64,000 bases of DNA from Spongilla lacustris (taxonomy: Eukaryota; Porifera; Demospongiae; Spongillida; Spongillidae): NCBI GenBank assembly GCA_949361645.1, contig OX442415.1, positions 4,380,148 to 4,444,147 on the forward strand. The letters run 5' to 3'. Every line of letters starts with the position of its first letter. The stretch's first letter is position 1. The notes below the pieces were generated by a model that worked only from the letters and a program-made list of their open reading frames with translations, was not told where the DNA came from and did no database searches. Below, piece by piece: positions 1-13,190 of the stretch. The translations under genes and the position numbers were made by a program.

Positions 1-2826
1 TTAATACATGAAGTGTATAACATGTTAACAATGGATAATTAAGCATAACTAAAACTTACCATTTCAGGTTATAAAAATTTCAATTGATCTTATTTTAGTA
101 AGCTTCATACATCGTAAATGGATTATGATAAGACGTCGTATCAGTTAAAAAGATGAATTAATTAATCACTTATCAATCAGAAGTCATAAATATTGCCAAG
201 CTTTTATAAGAGACCCTGTACAATACTTGTACCCTTTCACGTTTTTTTTTTTAGTTGACCAATAATATTAATCCCAATTTGGGTACCAACCGTACCATAC
301 TTCTACCTTAATTCACTGCAATTGGATGAAGCACGCAAGAAGGTTTGATCAGCGGATTTGCATGGGATTGCCTTTTTGACAGCTGTCACCAGACAAGTCG
401 CGCCAGTTGAATCGCTCACCAAATCTCAGCTCGCCCACCTTCACGTAGGAAATAAGGTATAAGGTATACTCGTCGTGGCACGATCGCATGACCTTTAGCT
501 GAATCAGTGATTTTCCTTGTCCACTATCCACTGCTTTCCTCCTTTTCTCCACTTGCCCTTTCGAAACAGTAGACCATCTTTAGAGATCTTTTACAAGAAC
601 TACTTCTGATCATTCTCTTTTCATCCTTTGTTGCTTCTTTGCGATACGCACCTTCGAGTAAGTACTTATAAATGTTGTTGTACAACAGCGCCTCCTTTGC
701 GATATTCTTAATCATCCCCACTAACCCCTCTCGACACAATGACGTGTTTGAACGGAAGTGATCCGTAGTATACGATGTCACTTGTCTTATTGTAGTCTGA
801 ACTGCCAGGCCTATGGAGAACTTCGGATCAAAGAGACAAATGCATATGCATGTGTCGATAGTGGGGCGGGGGGGACAGTCTATCCTAAAGGGGGACAATG
901 TATTCTTAAGATACAATGTCCGTAGGCGGACTAGCTATCCAGGGGATAAGGCTATCCTGTTACACCGGGTGTACCTTATATACATGCATTTATATTTCAT
1001 AGTCACCACTCCCACCCCCAGATTTACCACACCCATCCCCTGGTTCTCCCCCTAACCCACCCCCTGGTTTACACATACTGTGTTAAAATAAAACTGCATG
1101 GCATGCCATTTAACAGTGCAGAGGGAAGACTTTTATTTTTGGCCACCCCTATATTTTTACATAATCCGAAACCCACCCCCTGTTAAAACCTTGACGGTAC
1201 AGCCTGATGTGAATGTTTGTGTGTGTCATGTGTGCACATGTGTGTATGTGTGCATGTGTGTATGTGCGATGTGTATGATTCATCTTATATGGAAAGAAAA
1301 AAGTCAAATGATGCACACTTCATGTATAGAAATAGCCTTTACTTACCGGAGGCTTTAAGCAGAACACACAATGTAGAAATTGCAAATAATCGAAAGAAAC
1401 AATAAAATTAATAATCAACACTGGAGGAAGTTTGTTGTGCTCCTAAAATCAGACTGTTAGGAAACACTTACACACTAAATAACACATCCAAAGAATCAGC
1501 AAGTGACATTACAAGGAAAGTCACATGTTACCCGATTATCAGTACGATTGGTATATCCAGCTATGATATACTTATTTTCTGTGGAAGTATAAATAGCATC
1601 AAACGTATAGTGTAATGTAACAAAAAACCAAAAATACCTTGCTCTACCCTCATGTGATGGGATGAAGGTAAAAAGTATTAATCAATCTGAACTGCCGATT
1701 ACAACTTACATACACTTTCTCGCACTGTATTGGAAGATGTGTTTAAAAGAATTGGTATTATGATAAGTTATTAAGATTATGTTGTTGACAGAAATAACTA
1801 ACCATCTGAAGATGTTGAATGACAAAGAATACATTAGCAAGTGAATGAAAGAGAGCATTGCTAGAGTAGCTTACTTTCTATGCATTGATAAAAAGGGTAG
1901 CGGGGTGAATATCTGAAATTAAAGATATTGCACTGCAGCATACATGTATCTAACCTCTACCTGTAAAAAAGGTCAATAAAGATATATTAACAATAGCCAT
2001 GCACGTCATAACCATTTACTTACGAGCTCTTTGAGAAAAGGATTAGTATCTTCATAATCAAATCTTTGTATTAAAAGTAGATGAGCGTTTTGTTATTCAT
2101 TGGCATAGCTTTGCTAATGATTGTATGGAATTTATTCACCTACGCACTGTAATGATGGAATATGCCGTATAACATCATAATGAAGTATTTTAGATTATCT
2201 ACAGAACCAACTTACAGCCTAGATGTCAAGATAATCAGTAGGGCAAAGGAATAAGATCCCGTATAAAAGTTGGCGCTGTAATTTGACATCACACGTACTC
2301 GCTGTGAGGAAAAGCATGCAAGTATATGAAGCCTACAAATTAAAGTTCAAATTACACTGACTTGCTATGATGAGATGAATCATAATTTTCAAAGAGTTGA
2401 ACAACATTATTATTGGAGACGCAATGAGTGCATGGATCACACTTACAGTGTGTACAACGGTATACCATGAAAACATAAAATGCCAATGTATCAAATACTC
2501 TTACCTCCTGTATCATTAAAGGATATGTAAGTTGCGGGACGTTCCTTAGCAGTTTCAATTCAATTGCTACTAACTTACAACCTGCATGTAGAAAATGAAC
2601 AAAGCGCCATCTTATGCGAGTAAATTGAACAAATGCAGTTTGCAGTTCTCTATATACATGTACGTACCAGTTATAAAAGTATACTATATCAATAGTACTC
2701 GTAACATGTAAACTTAACAACATGCAGAACATTTGAGATTGTAACTACAATTTTTTTTTAAAGCATGCCTATATAGTGCATTAAAGTATGTGATAGTTAG
2801 TCAATAGCGTTCGCAAGTACATGCAT
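1..2826. other. Non-coding region, no gene supported
   Basis: AT-rich sequence with short (TG)n-like stretches near 1219-1270. Short open frames exist on the minus strand (about 349-916 and 2352-2732), but none shows a recognisable domain, a signal peptide or a convincing chain of exons. I see no gene here. Confidence 0.5.
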
Positions 2827-3103
2827 CAGGCCCGTAGGCTGGGGGGGGGGGGGGGGGGGGGGGGGGTCGGTGGCCGGTGGGTTCGGTCGACCCCCCCCCC
2901 CCCCCCTCCCCCGCTCGTCAGAACTAGTTCCGCTTGCCATCAAAATAATTTATTCATAACTTCTATACATGTATAGCTATAGCCCGCGCTCCCCCATACC
3001 CCCTAGCTGGGTGAGAGGGGGCTAAGCCCCCTCCTGCTCCCACCCCCGCTCTTAATCAGCTCCACCTTATTGCTTTCCCGAACCCCCCCAGCCTACGGGC
3101 CTG
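2827..3103. mobile_element. MITE-like element with CAGGCCCGTAG inverted ends (copy 1)
   Basis: The segment begins CAGGCCCGTAGGCTGGGG and ends with its near-perfect complement, CCCCAGCCTACGGGCCTG. The five bases TGCAT lie directly outside both ends and may be a target duplication, although ATGCAT is common nearby. The interior holds a run of about 26 G (2841-2866) and a run of 16 C (2891-2906), then the phrase CTCCCCCATACCCCCTAGCT. That phrase recurs in the related copy at 54937-55295. There is no coding capacity, so it is probably a non-autonomous DNA transposon. Confidence 0.55.
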
Positions 3104-3454
3104 TGCATGCATGCATGTACATAACATTATGCTAGCTTACTTCGCTGCCATATCGCCCAGAACCTCCTTGTAGGAATTAAGAGTGTCTTGAGCAATGCAA
3201 TTAGATATCCAAGCCGGGCACATACCATATGGCTCATCCATGTTACCCTGCATGTCATTAGACAGAGAGAGAAATGGAATGTTAGTGTAAATACCTGTAC
3301 ATGCATTTCAGTACTTCTATAACGATTCAATACACACGCTCTATAGCTCATGTACTACACAAACCATACCAATATTTACTAGATCTATCCCCAACAATAT
3401 CTCCGCCATATGTTTATATAACGTTGGCTAGGTCCCGCTGCAAATGCACATATA

Positions 3455-3975
3455 TGGGACAGTAACTTAATTTGTTCCTATCGAATATGTTATAAAAATC
3501 CTTTGTGTTTGAAGCATTAATGATTAATACTTCCGAACCGTCATTACTATCGCCGTCCTATTTTCAACACTTCATACTACACCATTTCTCTATTTTAATT
3601 AACAATTTGGGGTTGTTTTAATTTGCACTAGCTCCGCGCGAGTATTGCAATATCTGATACCCCACCGGGTTCAAACCCGCCATATATACTTTTTGGTAAG
3701 GGTAATCAAAATCGCTACATATTTGGGTTTATGTCCATTAGCTATTTGATTGTTCTGTTCATTAATTTATATGCCATCCATTACCAGCTACTGTATAGCA
3801 TGACCGTTACGGAGAAACAGTTTTTCCGCTTGATTCGCGCCAATGTTATAATAATCACCTGAGCAGGATATTCATCGATGCAATTAGCCCAAATCATTGG
3901 TGCTAATCGAGCGCGAAAATGGGCCTGCATGCAGTATATTCAACTGTATCTCCGTAACTGATAACAAGACCACAA
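3455..3975 (+). mobile_element. Diverged copy of the 803-bp foldback family
   Basis: This segment follows, in order, one arm of the foldback element at 47264-48066. It starts with TATGGGACAGT, continues through CACCATTTCTCTA, the phrase GATACCCCACCGGGTTCAAA and GTTCTGTTC, and ends near CAACTGTATCTCCGTAAC. Only about one arm is clear, so this is an old, one-sided copy. It has no coding capacity. Confidence 0.5.
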
Positions 3976-5217
3976 AACGTATTTTAGATCTAGAAGTGTA
4001 TAGGTAAGTCGATAGCGCAAAGGATTGTTATGAACATGCATGCAGGCATAATGAAGTACGGGCATATTTGACGTAAGAGTATACAGAATGCAGAGATATC
4101 ATGCATTTTGAATTCTGAATAACCCCAACAATGTCTGTGTAAATGAAAGACATTGCACACAAACGTATGTCTACTCAAGTAGGTAAATCTGATTATTAAT
4201 AATATTTCATAACTTATCCCGACACTCCAGATAAAAAAAAATTGTCCACACCCTTGGCTGGCCCTTCGACTTCTACATGCCTCATATGTCCTTCATGCCA
4301 ATATATAATACTGTTCTTTCCCTGTTTTCAGAAAGATCTACAGATCTTGGATCAGTTTACACAGTTTTAAGAAGTCATCATTTGTGGACGTGCTCTTCCC
4401 CATTTATAGAATGCACATATGTCCCTGGCCTTTGAATGATTTGTTAGCATGAATCAATCACATCATTATTATAGCCTCCCCCCAACGTTTTAGAAGTAAC
4501 TGTGGCACCTCTCTCTGTCACCACATCCTAGCATGCTGTCACACAAACATGTGCCAACTACCCAAGATTACATGTACATCTTTCCAGCTCTTCTGAGAAC
4601 CTCTCACTTTCAGCCTTCACATTCCAATCACTCCAGTCTGCTCTGCCCTGCATCCAAACCTGCATGTGTGTTCAGCAACCAAACCAATCAGTTCAGAAGT
4701 AGGAAGGAGAATTAAGGCCTGAAGTTTTGTATTACCTTCCAGGTGCAAGACTGTATACTCTACGTGACCTATTACAATGGGAGTGCTCCAGATAGAAGCA
4801 CACTTATATTTTTCTACTGGGCGGTTGGTGCACTGATATCTGGGTATGGCGTTGAAGGAGTATTTTCTGCATCCTTTATGTGTAGATGTGTAGTGAAGGA
4901 AAAGGGGAAGCCCATCTGGTTTAACCATATTGACCGATCTTCTCACTCCCAAGGCAAATATACCCTCCACCATGTGGCCAAGCTCACATGCTTCAATAGC
5001 TATGCTGTGTGTACCCAATAAGAGCATAGTGTGGGTGTAATTCAACACTTTCAAACGTTTATAATCATGCAACCGTTGAACATGTATTCATGTGTATATG
5101 TACTGTTATACTACAGACCGCCTCGTCCCGCCTTTTTTCACTTCAACACTAAGTGTTTTTGCACACAATAAACAAATCAGATTTGGCCAAGGTTTATTAA
5201 AGTTAGAAATTTATGGT
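3976..5217. other. Intergenic; overlapping short open frames near 4617-5072
   Basis: Open frames of 151 codons (minus, 4617-5072) and 92 codons (plus, 4743-5021) overlap each other. The minus frame has scattered Cys and His but matches no family I know. Without an intron chain or a domain I do not call a gene. The rest is AT-rich and unassigned. Confidence 0.35.
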
Positions 5218-6742
5218 AGTACAGTACACACGGCTGTTTCGAGCTGGACATTAGGTTGCTAATTAGAACACATTCGAACATTACGGTATTTTGGTATTTG
5301 GGATCCTAGAGAAGCTAATTATTTTGTGGTTTACGTTCAGAGGCGCTGCTTGCCACTACCAATTCAATATACACAACCATTATGCTTTTGAGCTATTCCA
5401 CAACCAATTTCGCACTTAGAAAGAATGATACGCACAGTTAAAGTACGCTCTTCTTTGGCCCATAATTGCCGCGCATGTGACTATTGAAGGCACGCCTTGT
5501 AATGTCTTCATTAAGTGCTCAGGCGGCAACCGATTTTTCTCGAAACCCGCCCGGCAGATGGTTTTATAAACTTCTCCTGCTCAAAGAGCGATCATTGTAC
5601 TTCACTTTTGCGTTTAGTGCATGCTGGGGCTTATTTTCTGGTGAGAGAACGACACGGTTACTCGGGACCATGCAACTAATGAATAATGAACGTCGCCACA
5701 CCCATCTGTATAAATTTGACATACGACGAAAATGGGAAACACACAATGGACGTCATGTCCAGAAGTTCTGTCAGAGAGTATTTGGTCATAACTGAACTAT
5801 ATAAGGGTGGAAAACGAGAGCTTCAAACAAAATATACCCGTGCTACCTTTTCAATGGAGCTCTTATTGACATGCAGCAGTAAAGAAATTGTATACAGGAC
5901 GAGGTGTATCACCGTGTATGGTAAAGCCATAGAACAGGCTCCTAGCATGAAAAGGACAGTAAACATGCACCTACTCGAACACAATGGGTGGACATGTGCA
6001 ATCATGAATGCATGCAGGCTTTGGGCTGATGGGGGAACGAAGCACACAACCATTTCAATCAGTTGTACAGGACATATGAGTATGGCCAACTGCCCAAGGA
6101 CACTTTTAAAATTATTAGGCGTAGCCTGAATATACGCGAAGGTCGGGCTAGTACGCCTGAGTGTGAGTGTGTTTCCAAACTGGAGTCTTTGAAGCCAGAA
6201 AAGCTAAGTCGAAATGCAAAGAATGGTGTGTGATTTTTGTTTTCCAAGCATACTAGTAGGGCCTATGTGTGTTTCGCGATATGAGAGGACCACTTCGCTA
6301 CGTAAAAAAAGCTAGCTGCCCTTTTCAAAGCGTTGGCACGGCGCGCAGAAAATAAGCCCCGTTACACCCTAAACAGAACCAAATACATCCGTCTCTTGAG
6401 TACACGTTTCTAAAAGTGTTTTTTCATTTGGCCTGGCGGATTTCTCAAAAAAAGCCTATTGACACGAACAACTCAAAATAAAGCGCATGTAGTCTCGGCC
6501 CTCTCTTCGCGCGTATGTAAATACAACAAAGATGAAATATACTATTTTAGTCCTCGAAGGACGCCTGACTGATATATCGATTCAAAGTGAGCTTACGTTG
6601 TACGGATAAAGAAGGATAAGCCACATTCCAGTGCCATGCGGTAACTCAGGTTCAGTTGCCTGTCTCCAAGCAGGGAACGGGGACGAGACCTAATGTCCAA
6701 CTTTTCAATGGAATGAAACAGCCGTGTACAGTATAGGATTTG
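5218..6742. repeat. Widely spaced inverted arms (degenerate element)
   Basis: Bases 5218-5256 (GTACAGTACACACGGCTG, then GGACATTAGGT) match in reverse complement to 6686-6742 (ACCTAATGTCC, then CAGCCGTGTACAGTA). A second short inverted pair, GGGCTTATTTTCTG and CAGAAAATAAGCCC, lies inside at about 5629 and 6346. The interior (5257-6685) has no recognisable gene. It is probably the remains of a terminal-inverted-repeat element, but the ends are not clearly defined. Confidence 0.4.
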
Positions 6743-6789
6743 TGCCGTATCATGAAGTCATTAAAAAACGTGACCCGCGCATAACTTAG

Positions 6790-7136
6790 TTTCGTACCCA
6801 GACCCAATGCAAGTACGTCACAACTGTGGTGGATTACATCACCGCTACGCTAATCCAGGGTCTGGGTACAAGAATACGTATAACTCCCGAACCGAGAAAC
6901 AGATAGTGTGGCTCTTTGTTGCTATCAAACCAGAATGGAGAGACGATCCTTTTCGTGTTTGGTGCAAGTCACCAGACCGTCTACTTTTTAAAGAGAACAA
7001 AAAAGCTCGTACTGTTCTCGTTCCCAGTTTCAATTTTTTTCCATAGTCGTCTTCCTTAATTTCTTTATGGGTGAGATCATAGGAACCGGTTTAAAGAACG
7101 CCGATTATGCTGTTGGCTTTATAGTAATACTGGACT

Positions 7137-7173
<37 letters not shown>

Positions 7174-7262
7174 GCCCCCTCAACTATGGGTTTGTCCTGA
7201 GGTAGTATGCGTACGTTTGGAGCATGAGATGGTAACGTACATTTGGGTTTGGGTACGAGACC
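6790..7262. mobile_element. Possible MITE with CGTACCCA.ACCCA inverted ends
   Basis: The left end reads TTTCGTACCCAGACCCA. The right end (about 7243-7262), read on the minus strand, is GGTCTCGTACCCAAACCCA. A third copy of the motif in inverted orientation lies at about 6858. The interior has no recognisable coding sequence and includes the poly-C tract at 7138. I found no clear target-site duplication, so this is tentative. Confidence 0.3.
7138..7171 (+). repeat. Poly-C homopolymer (about 34 C)
   Basis: An uninterrupted run of about 34 cytosines, followed by GGGCCCC. Similar long C or G tracts occur at 2841-2866, 11189-11211, 49025-49050, 49093-49120 and 50406-50428. Lengths in an assembly are likely to be imprecise. 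Confidence 0.9.
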
Positions 7263-7317
7263 ATTATCCGTCATAGTAAAATCTAAATCATTACAAAGAG
7301 TTAGATGACATGTAAAG

Positions 7318-10300
7318 ATGGCTTGTAATAGATTTCAACAACTTCTTATCATTTCCCTTTGGTGGCTGATATGTGGATCATATCAAACGAACGATTCTGG
7401 AGACGGTGAAATTTCAAAAGCTGACAGCCACGAGGGATGGGCCGGATGGCAGCGGCTTGTTATTGGTTACATTGACGCCATGATATCACTCTCCGCGGCA
7501 GCAGGGGTCGGCCTCGTCGAGGAAACAGCCCACATACAAGACGTGCAAAGGTATTACCGAGAGGTGTTCGAAGGTGAAGAGGGCTGGTACAATCCAGCAC
7601 TAGAAAGTAGTGCGAATTTAGAACGACGTCCACAACACTACAAGCGACGCGAAAAGAAGATAAAAAGTCGTTACATCGTTAGTTTCGCTCAAACGTCAAA
7701 AGATGAAGATTTAGATCGACTGGTACGCACGATAAAGCGTGTAACTGCCAAGAGCAAGCTGCGTTTGCGAGCGGATCATATAGAAATCTTCAGGAGAGCT
7801 GGCAGAGGGTTTACTGCTACATTGAACTCCAAGATGGTTGAGTTGGTATGTACGCGTGCACGCAAATGTTAAGCTTTTTGCGTATATTTCAAGTTACAAT
7901 GTTAATTCAGTTTAGCCGGGCCTTTTTGCCGCTAGTAACCCGAGTACATAGATCTAGTGCAATAAACGAAAGTTAAGTTTTCAAAATGTTCAAGCATGTA
8001 TGAGAATGGTTAATCATGTATATGCGTGAAAGGTGTTAAAGCAAACTGGAGTTTAATTTATAAATAAAAACAAAAACAATGGTGATATAGGATTTGAGTA
8101 AAAAGTGGGGAAACCCTTGCAGGGGTTACATGCATCCATAAATATATTATGTACCTACATTTAGCAAGTTCAGGCAGGCAGATTTGCTAAATAATTGATT
8201 TTATGAATGTATAATTTCCATAATCGCTGACGTTTCCCCACCATTTGCTCAAATGCTATCTACATCACCAATTAAATTTTTATATCTTGTAAATGACTCT
8301 AGCTAATTCAGCAAAATAACTATGCTTGCATAGATACATACAATGTGAGTACCGCATGACATTCACAATGATGTGCATGTATGTATTTGTATACTATGAT
8401 TTCAGTAGAGGTGTACATGTATGTATTCGTTTTCATGTTATGGTCAGTCAGGTGATTGTTTTAAGGGTGCAGCAATCTAAATGAAGTCTTTCCTTGAACA
8501 TGCACTACTAGATTCATCAGTAGTATTTTCATTTTCTACGTCATTCATTGAACAGGTCTCAATTGTGCACAGCTGCCGAGGGCTACATAACCAGCAGTTC
8601 CTTTATAAAAAAATAAAATAAAAACTACTTTACAGTACTTTTATTTTTATTTTTGAATAAAAATAATGTTATAATAGAATAAATACATACAAGAATAAGA
8701 ACCAAAGTATAAAGAAAACATAAAACAGGTTGCACAATTTAGTCCATGTAACTGGGGAGCCCAGCTCCATCATTAATGTCCATCACTCTCCTCCATTTCC
8801 TTCTAGAGCCACGAAAAGCCCTAAGAATGGCGAAGGACATCTTTGCTCTGACCCAACCCAATACTTCACTATGGGATTTTTTTTCCACATGTCAGCTTTA
8901 CAGTACATGTAGCAGTAAAAAAAAACCTTTTTTTTTTACCGTGCCATACCGTGCAACTAGTGCAGTCTAGCGGTTGGGGCTTCTGTATACATGCACCTTA
9001 ACACGAGGTCAGCTAATATATACTATTAAATACTGTTTGTTCATGATAAATTGTGCACGTTTATGACTTTGCATCCATATGACACATACTATAGTGCTGC
9101 ATTTAATCCGTTAAGTTGGTTGCACAAGTCCCTCCTGTGCTTGCTGTGAATTCATTGTTGTATATGATCATGCAACTAAATAATACGTTATGAGCAGATA
9201 GAGATTAGAAGTTAATGAAAAAAGCTTGTTTTCACATTAATGATACTTTCCAAGGATTGTACATTCTGTGTATATCTGTGCAATTAGAATGGGGATACAA
9301 TTCAATGCAAGCTTAACTGGCTTACCTACATGCACGAATTACCATCACTGATGCTTGCAAAATCAAGTTTGGTTTTGCACGAAAATGCCATACAGTGAAA
9401 TACATTTGAACATTGCAGTTTTTTGTGTCCAACTTTAAACTGTTGACCTATCTGCCTTTTGTGTTTTATAACCCTTTTTGTAGGGCCATGCAAGTCAGTA
9501 TGCAAACCTTTATATGCCTTCGTATATATGTATGTGTATATGTACATGTAAGTATACAATCAATCAATTAATCATTTTAGACTACAATGTAGGGATGAAT
9601 GCTTGCACTTTGTATTAGTCGTACTTTTCCTGCATAGATAAGAAGGCATCCTCTAGTCCAGGAGGTAGAGGAGGATGTTGCTATCAATGTTAACTTCAAT
9701 CAACTCTCCACAATGGACCAAACGAAGTCAGAGTTATGCAATGTTGAAGTGCCCTGGAACTTGGATCGAATCGACCAACGTTCCAAACACTTGGATGGAA
9801 AATACAATCCAAATGGTACTGGTAAGGGGGTTGATGTCTTTATAGTCGACACGGGAATCCGCTATACCCACCAGGATCTCGAGGGAAGAGCCAAGTATTC
9901 GGGCATAGACATCATTGATCATATCACGGGAAGAACCTACCTTCAAGGTGTGGACTGCAACGGACATGGCACTCACATTGCAGGCATAATAGGCGGAAGA
10001 AAATACGGTGTAGCCAAGGGGGTGACCATGTACAGTGTGAGCAGCATGGACTGCAACGCCAGCGGCGCCATAAGTGGATTTGTGCACGCTTTGGAACACG
10101 TCGCGAAACTTGCATCACCCAATCGAAAGGTTATCTCCATGTCAATTGGGAGTAAAAGTTCTGTAGCACTGGATAATGCAGTGAGGGATATCGTTAATCG
10201 GTATGGAATCGTGGTGGTAGCTGCCGCCGGTAATGATGGTGATAATTCATGCAGCTATAGCCCGGGCTCATCCAACATGTCAATTAATGTGGGAGCTACT

Positions 10301-10612
10301 GATATCAACGACCAAGTTGCATCGTTTTCTAACACTGGGTCATGCGTGCAGGTATTTGCACCTGGTGATGGTGTTTGTAGCCTCAGCAGCAAGTGTGACA
10401 GTTGTGCTGCGATAATGTCGGGCACTTCAATGGCTTGTCCTCACGTCACTGGCTACGTTGCTCTTCTCCTTGAAATGCAGCCATCCCTCACTCCAGCTCA
10501 GGTGCTTAGAAAAGTTGTTAAGCAATCTACCAAAGGAGCTTTGGATTTTCGCCTGAATGCTGCCTTTTCAAAAAATACTCCAAATCGCTTGTTAAATGTA
10601 CCTCAATCCTGA
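7318..10612 (+). CDS. Secreted subtilisin-like serine protease, proteinase K type (2 exons)
   Basis: Exon 1 is 7318-7845, ending at a GTATGT donor. Exon 2 is 9638-10612, after acceptor TTTTCCTGCATAG. Both junctions are phase 0, giving about 500 residues. Residues about 6-22 are a hydrophobic signal peptide. Residues about 110-190 are an inhibitor I9-type propeptide (KSRYIVSFAQ to VEEDVAIN), continuous across the splice junction. The S8 catalytic domain follows, with Asp247 in VDTG, His286 in NGHGTH, the oxyanion Asn375 in AAGN and Ser440 in SGTSMACPH. Length and order match fungal and animal proteinase K-like enzymes. By family it is an endopeptidase secreted as a zymogen that removes its own propeptide. 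The 1.8-kb intron is AT-rich with no other gene visible. I see no frameshift, and no TATA box just upstream. Confidence is high for family, lower for the exact N-terminus. Confidence 0.9.
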
Positions 10613-10701
10613 TAACGTGTTAGCTGATTTACTGAGAACGCAATCTGTTAAATACATGACAATGCATAAACCAGTTTATCAAATGATCTTTCGTGCAACT
10701 A

Positions 10702-10783
10702 TGTGTGTGTGTGTGTGTGTGTATACATATGCATGTATATGTGTATATACTTGTATGCACCAGTACTAGTGTGTGTGTGTGTG

Positions 10784-10822
<39 letters not shown>

Positions 10823-10830
10823 GTGTGTGG
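10702..10830 (+). repeat. (TG)n microsatellite, two blocks
   Basis: TG dinucleotide runs at about 10702-10722 and 10770-10830 lie just downstream of the protease gene. The long His/Thr open frames read from the minus strand are artefacts of this repeat. Confidence 0.9.
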
Positions 10831-11188
10831 TACATGTAGGTCAGATTGATTTGGAATAGAATAGAAACGATAGTGTAGAATTACATGGACATGCACACAA
10901 ATTTATATTTGTAAATACACAGATCATGTACATGCATGCAGAGTGTTTACTAAGGAGGTTAAGGTGGACAAAATTAAGCCGTTTACATGCCTGTCCAGGG
11001 TGAAGTATGCCATTGCATCAGTATTGGCAAACCAAATTGTGCACCTCAATACTGAAATGGCTTATAATTTGTTTGCTAGAGATATGAGCTGCCAGATCTC
11101 AAATGTGCAGGCAGGACTTCTGACTGGACAAACTGAAGCCATTGTCACAAATTGGTATATAATGGTGCAAAGCTATATAGCCATGTCT

Positions 11189-11211
11189 CCCCCCCCCCCC
11201 CCCCCCCCCCC
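11189..11211 (+). repeat. Poly-C tract (about 23 C)
   Basis: Homopolymer C run followed by a short A run. The surrounding 10831-11390 has no gene I can support. Confidence 0.85.
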
Positions 11212-11389
11212 AAAAAAAAGCACTGTGTAGTGCACACATGAAACCAAACTTTGGTTTGACATACATGTAGCCACCTTCATCCTCTCTCTATCCCCCCCCC
11301 CCTCTCTCACCTTCTCTTCTTTGCCATTATTATTTTTCCTCCTCTCCCTCATTTAGCTGCTGTGTCACATGTAAACCAAACAGTATTGG

Positions 11390-13190
11390 GAGTTGATGGA
11401 CACTAATATATATTTGCTTTCACATGTGAGCTGCTTACTGTATATGCAATGCAATTGCATACAGTTTTTGCATTGTGCATGCAATGCCCCAGCAGCTTTG
11501 CATGCAGCTTTTTGCAAATATTTAGTCAATTGCTGCACAACACTTCAATTTTATATGGCATTGGCCAAATATTTATAAATATGTGGTACCAGCCTTCCTT
11601 TGTAGTAGTAAATAATAGAGGAAGACTTTAACCACATTTGTAATTTGAGCTGCCATGTGCTACAAATGTGCATGCATGCAGTTCTTGCATTGTGCATTGC
11701 CCCAGCAGCTTTTGCAATTTTTTATTCAGTCCATTTGCATGCATGTATATGGCATTAGCATGATTTGTTACTCTTTATGAACCAATAATAAAAATGTGGT
11801 ACTAGACACCCTTTACTAAGTAGTAAATAGGACTATGCTAGGGTGTGTAACCGGTTATCAGGTTATTCGGGTTATTCGGATATTCGCAAGAACCTATCCG
11901 TTCGAATAGTAATTTAGCATTACTCGGAAAAATCGATTATTGGATTTGTTCTATTCGAAATAACCGGTTTTTGCATCTCCATTCGGAGGTACTTAGGTAT
12001 TCGTCGTCCGCATCGACAATTCGCCCATTATTCGAATACATTTTTATGACGATATCCGGATACGCGTTACAATAATTACTTCTAATTTGAAGTTATAACG
12101 TCACTTTTGTTACTATAAATATATACGTGGGGACGAGATCAATACATGTACGGGTAATTCGAGTAGCCACAAGAGATCTCGCTCTTCACGTGTCATGACG
12201 ACGACAGCTCCAGCTACAAATCAAAGTTAGTTCGCTTAGTGCATTTCGAACGAGCTGGTTTCTTGCATCAATCTCTCTGAGCTGATACTCGTACTTAGGC
12301 CTATTTAGTTACTAGTATTTTCAAAACTCGCGATTGTGAAATGGAGGCTGCATGGCTGGTGGTGCGTAAACGCCATCTGTGGTTCTATTCCTCTGGCATC
12401 AAGTGCGATGTGTACATCTGTAGGTAGACCTCAGCGTGGCCACGCTTAGTCTTAGGTCGGGACACGCCCAACTAGGTATTTGGTTAGGCCAAGCGATTTA
12501 GGCCTATGTAGGTAGCTGTGGTTGTGTGCTGAGTGCATCTGGTGTGATGTGGGTTAGCTTTGGATGCATGCTGAGGGTACTGATCTGGTGTAATGTGGGT
12601 AGTTGTAGTAGGGTGTCTGGTGTGATGGGGGTAGCTATGGTTGTGTGCCTCATGAGGGCATCTGGTGTGATGGGGGTACATGTAGGTGTGTTTGTGTGAT
12701 GGAGTAGGTGTGTTTGTGTGCTGAGGGCAACTGGTGTGATGGGGGTAGGTGTGTTTGTGTGCTGAGGGTATCTGGTGTGATGTGGGTAGCTGTAGGAGGG
12801 TATCTGGTGTGATGTGTACATTTAGGTGGCTCAGTGAGCAGAAAACCTAAATAACCTAGGTATTCGGCTGGCAAATTGTCAAAACCTATTCGGAAAAATC
12901 GATTTTCTTTTTTCAAGTATTCGGAAAAATCGATTTTCAGATCCAAAAAAACCTGAAAAATCGATTAGTGTTTTAAAAGTATTCGGAAAAATCGATTTTC
13001 ATTATTCAGGGGAGGTTACACACCCTAGACTATGCACATGTACTACAGGAAGACTTTGACCACATTTGCTTTCATGCATATCTATAGTGTGAGCTGCCAT
13101 ATGCTACAAATGTGCATGCATGCATTGTGCATTGCCCCAGCAGCTTTTGCAATTAATTACTTGTATTCAGTCAATTTCAATAATTGGGAG
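11390..13190 (+). repeat. Diverged tandem repeat family, third unit split by a hAT-like insertion
   Basis: Three related units share GTGGTAC..AGCCTTCC, TAGTAGTAAATA, GAAGACTTT.ACCACATTTG and GCCCCAGCAGCTTTGCA. They lie at about 11393-11570, 11580-11770 and 11795-13180. The third is interrupted by the element at 11839-13027. The same family occurs in inverted orientation at about 31100-32000. It is non-coding. Confidence 0.6.
11839..13027. mobile_element. Non-autonomous hAT-like transposon, copy 1 (8-bp TSD GACTATGC)
   Basis: The element begins TAGGGTGTGTAACC and ends GGTTACACACCCTA, a terminal inverted repeat of about 14 bp. The eight bases GACTATGC occur immediately before (11831-11838) and immediately after (13028-13035), as expected for a hAT target duplication. 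Subterminal regions carry many copies of ATTCGGAAAAATCGAT. The interior has a minisatellite of CTGGTGTGATG-type units (about 12520-12810) and no transposase. It is a 1,189-bp relative of the copy at 61549-62758. Confidence 0.85.

Noticed and set aside
349..916. Minus-strand frames of 67 and 130 codons that nearly abut
   Set aside because: Joining them needs an unsupported frameshift or intron, and no domain is visible.
4617..5072. 151-codon minus-strand frame with Cys and His residues
   Set aside because: Overlaps an open frame on the other strand; no family, intron chain or start context supports it.
10629..10896. His/Thr-rich frames over TG repeats (also 26788-27036)
   Set aside because: Dinucleotide repeats, not genes.
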